Shown here piece by piece: positions 51,201 to 63,200 of a stretch of 64,000 bases of DNA. The translations under genes and the position numbers were made by a program. Source of the stretch: JACKNG01 sp050184115 (GTDB taxonomy: Bacteria > Pseudomonadota > Gammaproteobacteria > Ga0077536); NCBI GenBank assembly GCA_050184115.1, contig JBFXAQ010000004.1, positions 1-64,000 of the forward strand, read 5' to 3'. Position 1 is the stretch's first letter. Every line of letters starts with the position of its first letter. The notes beneath the pieces are model-generated. The model was not told the origin of the DNA. It searched no databases and saw only the letters and a list, made by a program, of their open reading frames with translations.

Positions 51201-54200
51201 CACGCGTACGTTGGAGTTGCCGACGTCGATGTCGACCGTGCCGTGGGCGTTGACGTCGGCGAGGTAGGTCGCGAGCAGCGCATCGAGCGTGTCCGGCAGC
51301 ACCACGGATTGGTCCGGCTTGCCGCTGCGCACCAGGCCGTTGAGATTCAGCAGGCGGCCGGTGATGAAGACGTTGTTGCCGGCGACGACCTCCTTGGCGA
51401 CGAACGGGTTGGCCAGCGGGTCGGGCGCATTGTCGGTGCCGCTGCCGTTGATCGGCGTGCCGTTCGCGGTGAGCTTGTCGAGGGTCTCGAAGCGTTCGGC
51501 GGTCTTGGCCCACTGCGCTTCCGGGTCACCGCCGATGTTGACGATGTCTTCGGCGATGACGACGTCGCGGCCGGCATCGATCTCGAGGGTCTTGGCATCG
51601 ATGCTGCCGCGCGGCGAGTTCGGATCGTTGAGATCGGCGGCGGCGCGGATGATGACGCTGCCGGCGTCGTTGATCACGCGTACCGTGCCGTTGGCATTGC
51701 TGACCGCGCCGACGATCTCGATGTCCGGCGCGGGGGCGTTCTCGAGTTCGGTGCCGGCGACGGTGGGTGATTCGGGATCGAAGGTGTTGCGGATGGTGAC
51801 CAGCGGGTCGGCGGTGTCGTTGGCGGTCAGCACGTTGGCGAAGCCGGCGACGACGCCGTCCGCGTTGCGGGTCGTGATGTCGGCGTTGTCGTAGACGCGC
51901 ACGCCGTTCAACACCACGCGCCCGCCCGCACTCGTCACTTCGATGCCCTCGATGCGCAGGTAGTACGGGCTCTTGTTCAGCACCGTGACCTCGGCGTCGC
52001 CGGGTGCGCGCAGGGTGCCGCCGCCCCTGAGGACGTCGCTGCTGACGACGATGTCGCCGAGGCGCGCGGTGATCTGCGGCACCACGATGTAGGAGACCTG
52101 GTAACCCTGGGTGACGGTCACCGGCGTGGTGGTGTTGCCGCTGCCCAACCCGGCGTCATTGGGGTCGACCAGGCCGAGCTCGAGCAACTGGTATTCGAGC
52201 TGGGTGATCTGGGCGTCGTAGCCGGCGATCGCCGCGCTGTTGCCGCTGTGTTCGATCTTGAGGTCCTGCAGGCGCTCCATCTCGGCGACGATGCGCTGGG
52301 CGAGATCCTCGACCACCACGCCGGGCGTGGTCACGCCTTCGGTCTGCGTCTCGATGATGATGCCGCCCGGCTTGATCGGCGCGGCGGTGACGAGCACGCC
52401 GGCCGCGGCGACGCCGCTTTCGTTGACCACGGCCAGGGTGGGCGCGAAGCGCAGCACCGCGTTCGGCCCGGATTCGTCAATGGCCGCGACCTGGAAGGTG
52501 TGCGCGGCGTCGGTCTGGTTGGCGGTGGCGCCGCGGATGGTGACGAACTGGCCGACACGGAAGCCCTCGGCGAGCCAGCTTCCCGTGCTGCGCGTGATGC
52601 TGTTGTTCGCCGCCGCGAAATCCAGCGTGCCGGTACCGTCGTGCGCGATGGGGACGACGGCGGCATGGCCGGCCAGCGGCATGAGCGCGGTGGTCGCGGC
52701 GTTGGTGGTCTCGTTGACGACCACCGCGCCGGCCGCCAGCGTGAGCAGCTTGCCGTTACCACCAAGGCCGTTGTTGATCGCCGCGATGCGGTAGGTGCCG
52801 TCGTTGCTGCCCGAGCCCTTGACGACGAGGTCCTGGCCGACGACGAAGCCGTGGTCGTCCCAGCGTTGCGCGCTCAGGATCTCGATGGTCGCACTGGCCC
52901 CGCTGACGAAGCGGAACGAGGCGCTGGTCGGCAGGCCGGCCGCGACCGACTCGACCGCCTTGATCGTCGCGGCGGTGGTCGGCGGGCCGTCGAACAGCAC
53001 GGCCGCGGGGTCGAGGGTCAGGACGCCGGCGCTGACAGCGGCGATCCGGTAGCTGCCGTCATTGGCTCCGGCTCCGCTGACGTTGATGACCTGGTCGACG
53101 GCGAAGCCCTCGGCGCTCCAGTCACCCCCCGCGCGTTCGATGCGCGGCGCGCTGTCGGCGCGCGGCGCGAAGGTGATGGTGCCGCCGCTGCGCACCGCGC
53201 TGACCGTCGCGGTCGGGACGCTGCCGCCGTTGTCGGTGGCGGCGGCGAGGTTTTCACCCTGCACCAGGCGCAGCGTCGCGCCGCTGACCGAGGCGATGGT
53301 GTAGGTGCCGTCGTTGCTGCTCGAATTCGCGATCGCGATGCGTTGCCCGGCGGCGAAGTCGGTCGACCAGTTGCCCGCCAGGTTGGTGATGGTGGCGCCG
53401 CCCGCGGCGACCTCGGCGACGAAGTCGACGTCGGTGCCGGCGTTGACGGTGATGGCAATCGCGAAGTTCGCGCCGTTGGCATCGGTTTCGTTGGTCACCG
53501 CGGCGCCCGCGGCCAGGGTCAGGGTGGCGCCGCTGACGTTGCTGATGGTGTAGGTGTTGTTGTTCGAGGTCGTGCCGCTCAGGGTGACGGTCTGGCCGAT
53601 GGCGAAGCCGTCGCCGGCCCAGGTGCCGCTGTTGCGCACGATCGTGCGCGTGGCGGTACTGAAGCTCAGTTGGGCGCCGACGCTGACGTGGCGGGTCACC
53701 GTCACACCGTCGCCGTCGGTGGCCGTGGTCAACGCGGCGCCACCGGCCAGTTCGAGCGTCGCCGCGCTGACTCCGCTGACGGTGTAGTTGCCGTTGTTGG
53801 CGCCGGCATTGCTCACCGTGATGCTGTCGTTGACGGCGAAGCCCGCGCTCACCCAGCTGCCGGCGGCGCGCGTGATGCTGGCCGCGACCGCATCCACGCG
53901 CGGCGTGAACTGCATGGCCGCGCTCTGGTTGCCGATGGCCGAGGTCACGCTGAGCGTGCCGTCGACGGCGGCAGCGAGGTCGTCGGTGCCGGCGAGTTCG
54001 AGCTTCGTCGCGGTCACGCCGCTGACGGTGTAGGTGCCGTCGTTGGCCACCGTGCCGCTGATGACGATGGTCTTGCCGGCGATGAAGCCGTCGGTGATCC
54101 AGCTGCCCGACGATCGCGTCAGGGTCGCGTGCGTGGCAACGAAATCGACGCTGGTGCCCGGGGTCAACGTGATCTCGGCCGTGGTCACGGCACGCGCGAA

Positions 54201-57200
54201 GACGTCGGCGGTGAACGCGCCGCTGGCGGCAAAGCTCTCGCTCGCGGCGATGGTGAGCGTGCCGGCGTCGACCGCGGCCACGGTATAGGTGCCGTCGTTG
54301 GCACCGCCGTCGGCAACGGTGATCAACTGTCCGACGGCGAAGCCATCGGCGAGCCAGCTGCCGCTGACGCGCGTGATGGTGCCGGCCGGCGCTGAGAAGG
54401 CGAGGTTCGGTGCGCCGCTGACGCGCACCGCCAACGTGGCGTTGAGGAACTCGTTGGCGAGGACCTGCACCGCGCCACCGGCATTGCCGTTGATCTCCGC
54501 GGCGAGGTCGTAGTCCGCGGCCAGGGTGAGTTCGCTCGCGCTCACCGCCGCGACGCGGTACGCGCCGTCGTTGCTGGCCGAGCCGCGCACGGTGACCATG
54601 CCGCCGGCGGCGAAACCGTCACCGAGCCAGCTGCCGCTGGCGCGCACGATGCGCGCGGCGTTACCGGGACCGCTCGCAAAGAACTCGAGCGCCGCGGCGC
54701 CACTCATCTCGACCGGTTGGAAGGCCGGGATATCGGCGGCGATGACCAGCGCCTGGTCGCGGTGGATGCCGGTTTCGACGACGCCGTCGATGGTGGCGCG
54801 GTTGTCGGCCTGGTCGATGTCGGAGGCGGTCTCGATGCGCAGCGAGACGTCGTCGGCGCCAAAGACGTCGCCGATGGCATTGGCGACGTCTTCGATGGCC
54901 TTCTGGTAGAGATCCTGGCCGACGCCGAGGCCCTCGACCTGGTTGGTGATGGCGCCGCGCGCGACGATGTCGGTGTCGCCGCCGCTGCGCACGCTGGCGC
55001 CGGCGAGCACGTCGACGTGGTTGGTCTCGATGAGCTCGGCGTGGCCGACCGGGTCGGTCTCGACCGGGAAGGCGGTCTTGTTCCAGATGTCCGAACGCGC
55101 ACCGAGGTCGAAGGTGTTGGCCGCGCCGAAGCGGGTCTGGCCGGCGCGCAGGCTGATGGCGTCATCGGCTTCGAGCACGGCGCCGGCGCCGAGTTCGACC
55201 GTGTTGCCGGCGTGGACGCGGGTCAGGGCGTCGCCCTGGGCCGCGCCCGCCGCGCCGTAGGTCTTGGCGTTGGCGTTGCTTTCCAGATCGGCCGCTGCTC
55301 GCGCGGCGAGCACGATGCCGCCACCGCTCTCGAGGCGCGCGGCACCGACGGTGATGCGGTTGTCGTGGACGTCGTTGACGAGTTGCGACTCGGCGCGGGC
55401 CAGCGCGATGACACCACCGGCGTCGAGCTTGGTGCGGTCGTCACCGCCGACGGTGCTGCGTGCCTCGAGGGCGATGAGGCCGGCGTCGCCGGCGCTGAGG
55501 ACGGCGCCGTCGCCGACGTCGACCGTGGTCGTGTTGGCGATGGTCGAGGTGCTGCGCGCGGCCGCGGCGCCGACGATGCCGCCCGAGCCGGCGATGATGT
55601 TGTAGCCGGCGAAGCCACCCTTGTCGACGATGTTGTGGGCATCCACCGTGATGTCGCCCGCGGCGACCGTGCTGGCCGCACCGAAGTCGACGCCGATGTC
55701 GGCGCTGACGGTGTGATCCGCCACCGCACCGGCAGCGCCGACGGCGCCGGCCGCGTGGCTGTCGGCGCGGCCGTCGAAGCGTGCGGTGTGGGTGGCGACG
55801 ACGTCGAGGCGCGTGGCGTCGATGCTCGCCGCGCCGCCCTTGCCGAGGGTCACCGTGGTGTCGCTCCGCGAATCGGTGACGACACTGGCGGCGGCGCCGG
55901 CGACGAGGCCACCGCTGCCGGCGATGACGTCGGCGAGGTTGGTCTCGTCGCCGACCGCGCTCAGGGTCAGGGTGCCGCCGTGGAACTGGCTGCCGGCCGC
56001 GGTCCAGCTGCCGATGGTGCTGTCGCTGGTCGCCGCGGCGCGGTTGGCACCGAGCGCGAGCAGGCCGCCGGCGAAACCGTCGGCCTGGGCGTACTGGTCA
56101 TTGGTCAGCTGCGCCGTGACGCTGGCCGCGCCGCCGACGGTGACATCGCTGCCGGCCCCCAGCCAGGCCGTGGCGCTGCCCGCGCCCCGCGCGTTGGCGG
56201 CAGTGGCGTTGAGCCCGACCAGCAGGCCGCCGGTGGCACCGACGGCCACCGCGCTGGCGGCCGGGGTATTGCCGCCGACGAGCTCCTGGCGGGCGCGGAC
56301 GACGAGTTCACCGGCGTCGACGCGGGCGCCGTCGCCGACGTAGGCCTCGATCGCCGGCGCGGCAATCGCCGTTGCGCTGGAGGCGCCGACCGCACCGACC
56401 AGGGCCAGCGTGACGCCGACGGCCGCGGCCTCGGCGGCCACCGCTGCGGTGGCGAGGACGTCGACGCGGCCAGTGACGTCGAGCTGGGCGCCGTCGCCGA
56501 CGTAGGCACTGAGCGCGGGACTGACTTCGGCGCGCGCCTGGGCGCCGCCGATGGCGATGATGCCGCCGGCCAGGGCGGTGGCCGCGGCGTTGCCGCGTTC
56601 GTTCGCCGTGGCGCCGATGGCGAGACTCGCGGCGCTGGTGATGGCGCCATCGTAGTGCGCCGCGAGCGTTCCTACCGCGCTGGTCGTGGCCTGGCTCAGG
56701 CCGAGCGCGACGCTGCCGAAGGATGCGCCTTCGGTTCTCGCGGCCAGGATCGCGTCGGTGAGCGCCTGGAAGCCGACCGCGCCGCTCGCGGCAATGGTCG
56801 TCAGCGCGTCGCCGCTCGCCGTCACCGTGCTCGCGTCGACGGTGGTGGCGATGGCGCCGGCAACGGCGAGGCCGAAGCCGGCGGCGGCCACCGAGGTTGC
56901 CTGGGCCACGCCGTCGGCGACAGTGTCGCGCGCCGCCGTGACGCTGACGGCCGCGGCGTCGACATCGGCGGCGACGAGGGCCGCACTGACGGTGTTGGCG
57001 ATGCGCGTGTCGGCGACCGACACGCCGACCGAGGCGCCGACGACACCGGCAGCGACGGCCGCGGTCCCGACATGGGTGGCGATGTCGCCGCGATCGTTCG
57101 CACTCACGGTCACGGTGGCGCCGCTCGCGACCGTGCTGTCGACGATGCTGGCCGCGATGGTGTTGGCGATGTCGTTGGTGACGACGGCGCCGCCGCCGGC

Positions 57201-60200
57201 GAAGGCGAAGCCGGCCGGCGCGATCGCCGCCGAGATGCTGGCCGCGACCGCGCTGGCGTCGATGGTGAGGTTCGACTCGGCGAGCACGTCCACCGCGCCG
57301 GCGGCGTCGACATGGCTCGCCGCGATGGTCGCACGCACTTCGTTGCTGACCGCGTTGTCGGCGGTGGCCACGCCGATGGCGATCGCGCCGGCCGCGCCGC
57401 CGCCGCTGATCGAGGCGCTGCCGGCCGCGGTGCTGGCGTGGATGGTCGAGGTATCGACGGCCTCCACGCGCACGGCACCGGCACTCGACACGACGCCGGG
57501 ATTCACACCGTCGACGGCATGGTCGATGACGGCGCTGATGCGGTTGTCGATGCGATTCAGGGTGACGCTGGCAGCACCCGCGCCGGCCGCCGCGACGGCG
57601 CCGGCGCCGAGCGCGACCGCACCGGCCAGGGTCGAAGCCGTGATGGTGCTGTTGCCCGCGGCGCGCACGTCGATGCCGGCGCTGGCGTCGGCGCGTGCAT
57701 CACGGAGGCCGGCCGTGACGATGTTAGCGATGGTGTTCGTGGCGACCGAGCCACCGACCGAGAGCGCGCCGCCGCCGGCGAGGCCGAAGGCGAGGGCCAC
57801 GGCGACGCCGCCGGCGTCGGCCGTGATGATCGACGTATCCGTTGCGGCGACGGTGAGCGCGCCGTTGTCGACCGTCACGTGGCTGCCGTCGTCGATGCGG
57901 GCTGCGACGGTGTTGGCGATGCCGTTCAGCGACACCGCACCGGCCGCGGTACCGGCGATGCCGCCGCCGGCGCCACCCGCACCGGCGCCGCTGCCGGCGA
58001 TGGTCAGCGTGCCGATCGAGGCTGCGCTGTCGGCGGCCACCGTGACGTCGCCGGCGCTGGCCTCGAGCACGCTGTGGCTGATGCGCGCGGTGACCGTGTT
58101 GCCGACTTCGTTGACGGCGACGGCAGCGCCCAAGGTCGCCACCGCGCCGCCGACCGCACCGCCGGCGCCGCCGAAGGTGATGGCGCCGGCATGGCTGAGG
58201 ATGGTGCTCTCGTCGCTGGCGCGCACCGTGATGCCGGCTCCGGCCGTGCCCGGCGTGAGCGCACTGCCGCTGTCGACGATGGCCGCTTCGACGGTGTTGT
58301 GGACGGTGTTGCCGGCGCCCGAACCGGCGCCCGAGCCGACCAGGCCGCCGATGGCGCCACCGGCGCCGCCGCCGGCGCCGGCGCTGGCCAGCGCCCAGAT
58401 GGTGGCGCGTGAATCGGCCAGCACTTCGACCGCGCCGCCGATGGCGAGCGTCGAGCCGCTGACGAGCGCGCGCACCGTGTTGGTGATGGCGTTGTCGGCC
58501 GCCGAGGTGCCGACCGAGCCGACCGCGCCGCCGACCGCGCCGCCGGCGCCGACGCCGGCAATGGCGCCGGCATTGGCGAGGACCTGCGAGAGATCGGCCG
58601 CCGCGACCCGCAGTCCCGCGGTCCCGCTGGTGGTGATGCTGCTGTCGGTGACCTTCGCCTCGACGGTGTTCTCGATGTGGTTGCCGGATCCCGCCCCGGC
58701 GCCGGTGCCGACCACGCCACCGATGGCGCCACCCGCGCCGGCGCCGGCGCCGGCCACGGTCAGCGCCCACACCGTGGTCGTGGCGGCGGCGCTGACGTCG
58801 ACGGTCTCGACGGCGGTGAAGCCGTGCGTACCGAGGGCGCTGCCGCGCTCGAGCGCGATGTCGGCGATGCCCGCCATGGCCAGCGCGCGGCTCGAGGCGA
58901 GACCGAAGCGTTCGCTGCCGGCGGCGACGACGAAATAGGTGCGGCCGCCGGTGAGACCCTCGATGTCGGCGCCGCCGGCGTTGTCGTAGACGACCGCCTG
59001 GCCGCTGGCGAAACCGTGCGCGGCGCCGCGGTCGAGCACGTTGTCGACGGCCTCGACGACCGCGGCGCGGGCGAAGTGGTGGGTGGTGGCGAGCGGCGCG
59101 GCGGCGATGTCGACGTCGGCCTCGCGGGCGAGCGCGTGTTCGCGCGTGGTGGCGAGGCGGAGCGTGTCGGCGTCGTCGACGACGGCGTAGTAGACGTGGC
59201 CGCCGACGAGGCCGCCGAGATCGTAGTCGTGAGACGGATCGACGTTGCCGTGGGTATAGCGCAGGGCGTCACCGGTGGCGAGGCCGTGGGCGGCGGCGAA
59301 GTCGAGGGTGTCGCCGGTGGCCGAGAAGCTCTGCAGGGTGAGGTTGCCCGGCCGCGTGAAATGGTGCGACGTACCACCGAAGGGCAGGAAGCCGACGTCG
59401 ACGTCGGCTTCGCCGGCGAGCGCCTTGCCGACGCTCGACGCCAGCCGCACGCTGGTCGCGTCGTCGACGATGACGAAGTAGCCGGTGCCGTCGACGAGCG
59501 CGCCGAGGTCGGTGGCGCCGCCGTTGTGGTAGACCAGTTGGTCGCCGCTGGCGAGGCCGTGGGCGACGCCGAAATCGATGCGCGTCTGGAAGGCGTCGGC
59601 GGCCGTCGTGTCGAAGCCGACCGGCGCCGCCGGCGCCGCCGCGGCGGCCGCCGCGCTGGATTGTTCGATGGCCGCGCGCACGGTGTTGTCGACGCGGTTG
59701 TCGGCGGCCGCGGCGCCGACCGAGGCGACCACGCCACCGACCGCGCCGCCGGCGCCGGCCGCGCTCGCCGCGCCGCCGTTGGCGAGCACGTTCGAGTCGT
59801 CGGCGGCGTGCACGGTCACGCTGCCGTCGTGCGCAGCGACGTCGGCAGTGCCGCGGACCAGCGCCTGGACGAGGTTGGCGATGGCGTTGCGCGATACGCT
59901 GGCCGCACCGGTGCCGACCACGCCGCCGACGGCACCGCCGGCGCCGCCGCCGGTACCGGCCAGCGACAAGGCCCAGATGACGGCGCCGGAGACCGCGCCG
60001 AGTTCGATCGAGCCGGCGTCGACGGTCGAGCCCTCGATGATCGTCTCGACGGTGTTGGTGATGGTGTTGACCGCGACCGAGGCGCCGAAGGTGCCGACCA
60101 CCGCGCCGACCGCGCCGCCGCCGCCGACGCCGGCGACGGCGCCGCCGTTGGCCATGATGAAGCTGTCGTCGCGTGCGCCGAGCGTGAGCGCCGCGCTGTT

Positions 60201-63200
60201 CGGCAGGGTCAGGGTGCTGGCGCCGTCGATGCGGCTGCGGGTGGTGTTGGCGATGGTGTTGACGGCGCCGGCCGCGGCGCCGGTGCCGACGACCGCGCCG
60301 ACCGCGCCGCCACCGCCGGCGCCCGAGCCGGCCACGCTGAGCGCCCACAGTTTCGCCTCGTTCGTGGCATCCAGCGTCACCGCGCCGTCGGCGTTGACGG
60401 TCGAGGCCGAGATCACCGTCTCGACGGTGTTGGCCACGGTGTTGACCGCGCTCGACGCGCCGAAGGTGCCGACCACCGCGCCGACCCCGCCGCCTGCGCC
60501 GGCGCCGGCGACGCCGCCGGCGTTGGCGAGCACCACGCTGGTGTCGTGCGCGAGCAGGAAGACGTCACCGCCGTGGGTGGTGACCGTGGTGCCGCCGACG
60601 ATGCTGGCACGGACCGTGTTGGCCGTGGTGTTGACCGCGGCGGCCGCTGCCCCCGCGCCGACCACGCCACCGACACCGCCGCCGGCGCCGGCGCCCGAGC
60701 CGGCGATGGACAGCGCCCACAGCACGGCGTCGTTGCCGGCGGCGAGGCGGACGTCGCCGTGGGTGTCGACGGTGCCGCCGGCGATGCTGGCGGTGACCGT
60801 GTTGGCGGTGGTGTTGACCGCGCTCGAATAACCGAAGGTGCCGACGACACCGCCGACGCCGCCGCCGGCGCCGGCGCCGGCCACGCCACCGGCGTTGGCG
60901 AGCAGCAGCGAACGGTCGCTGGCGTCGAGGCCGACGTCGAGCGCGGACGTGGTGACCTGGGCGTTGTCGAAGAAGGCGGCGACGTCGTTCGCCACCGTGT
61001 TGACCGCGACCGCGCCGGCCGCGGCCAGCGCCACGCCGACCGAGCCACCACCCGCGCCGCCGCCGGAACCGGCGATCGACAGGCTCCACACCGTGGTGTT
61101 GGCGGCCGCGGTCAGCGCGATGGCCGGCGCGGCCTGGAATTCGTGCAGCCCGCTCGCGCCGGCGCCGAGATCGAGCGCCTGGCCGGCGTGGGCGTCGGCG
61201 CGGCTGGCCGCGAGTTTGACCCGCGAGGCGGCTTCGAGGCTGTGCTGGGCACCGCGCACGGTGCTTGCATCGAGATCGATCAGCGCGCCGCCCGGGGCGC
61301 TGCGCAGTTGTATGCGGCTGTTCGAGGTCAGGCTGTGATTGGCGCCGCTGGCGACGCCGCCGTCGAGGTCGAGCGCGAAGCCGGCCACGGCGTCACCGCG
61401 GCTGGCGGCGAGGCCGACACGGCTGGCGACGATGGAGCGGGGGGCGTCGTTCGCCGCCGTGGCGAGATCGACGACAACGCCGCCGTTCAGCAGGCGCACG
61501 CGCGTGTCCGAGACCAGGCTGTAACCGCTGCCGCTGGCGCCGGGCGTGAGCCCGAGGTCGATGGTGGTGCCGGCGAAGGCATCGGCGCGTGACTGCGCGA
61601 GACGAACCCGTGTCGTATCGCCGCCGTCGACGATGACGTAGTAGGTGGCGCCGTCGGCGAGGCCCTGCACGCCACCGCCACTACCGGCGTGGTAGGTGAC
61701 GGCGAGGCCGGTGTTGAGGGTGTGCGCGCCGACGGTGATGCGATCGCCGGCGGCATCGACATTGGCGAGGGCGAAGCCGCGCGTTTCGGTCACGCGCTGG
61801 ACGGTCACCGCGGTATCGGTCGCGAGCGCGCCGAGCGCACCGCCGGTGGCGCTGCGCTGGAACACCGTGTCGCCATCGGCGAAGCCGTGCGCCGGGCCGA
61901 GATCGAGGGTGTCGCGGCCGGCATCGACGGCGCTCACACCGTCGAAGCTGCGTTCGTTGACGATGGCGAAGTAGACGCCGTCGTCGGCCAGCCCGCCGAC
62001 GGCATTGCCGCCGCCGGTGTCGTAGCGCAGCGCCTCGCCATTGACGAAATCATGCCCGGCGCCGAGCGCGATGGTGTCCGCGGCGCTGTCGACACTGCCG
62101 GCCGGCGCGAAGCCGCGCGTGTTCTCGAGCACCTCGACGAAATACGTCGCGCCGTCGTCGAGTCCGCCGATGGCGCTGCCGCCGCCGGCGCGGTAGATCA
62201 CTGCGTCGCCGTCGACGAGCCCGTGGTCGATGTCGAGGGTGATGACGTCGGCGGCGTCGTCGAGCGCCTCGGTGGGATTGAAGCCCCAGGCCTCGACGAT
62301 GGCGTAGTAGGTGGCGCCGTCGACGAGGCCGGCGATGTCGGCGCCGCCGCTGGCGTTGTGATAGGTCAAGGCGTCGCCGGTGGCGACACCGTGCGCGTTG
62401 GCGGCGCCGAGTTCGAGGCGATCGGCCAGGGCGTCGATGCGACCGGCACCGTTCAGGTTGGCGCTGAACAGGGTCGGCTGGGCGAGCGCCCCGATGCTGG
62501 TGACGTCGGCGTTGGTGACGTGGCTGTGCACCGTGTTGGCGACGGTGTTGACCGCGACCGAGGCGCCCAGGGTACCGATGCCGCCAGCCGCGCCACCACC
62601 GGCGCCGGCAAAGGCCACGCCTCCGGCGTTGGCGATGACGAGCGTGTTGTCGAGGGCATCGAGGGTCGCGCCGCCACCGTCGACGAGGTTGACCACCGCG
62701 CGGTCGGCACCTTCGTTGGCGAAGAAGGCCTCGACCGTCTCGGCCACGGTGTTGACGGTGACGGCGCCGGCGCCGGCCACGGCGATGCCGGCCGAGCCAC
62801 CACCGGCACCGGCGCCCGAGCCGGCCAGCGCCAGCGACCACACCATGGCGTCGGCATGGGCAGCGAGTTCGACCGCGCCGGCGTCGTTGACGGTGGAACC
62901 GGCGACGTAGGCCTGCACGGTGTTGGCGATGGTGTTGACCGCGACCGAGCCGCCGATGGCGGCCCCGACCCCGGCCGAGCCGCCGCCGGCGCCGGCGAAG
63001 GCGAGACCGCCGGCATTGGCCAGGATCAGGGTGCCGGCCCGGGCCGTCATTTCGAGTGCGCCGCCGCTGGCGAGGTTCAGCGTGCTGTCGCCATCGATCG
63101 CGGCCTGCACGGTGTTGGCCACCGTGTTGACGGCGATGGCGCCCGACACCGCAACGCCGACCCCGGCCGAACCACCGCCGCCGCCGGCACCGGCGCCGGC

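Noticed and set aside
54717..61592. Plus-strand frames of 1,231, 971 and 750 codons opposite the giant gene
   Set aside because: Same reason: shadows of GC-rich codon bias, no recognisable domain, and interrupted where the minus-strand frame is not.
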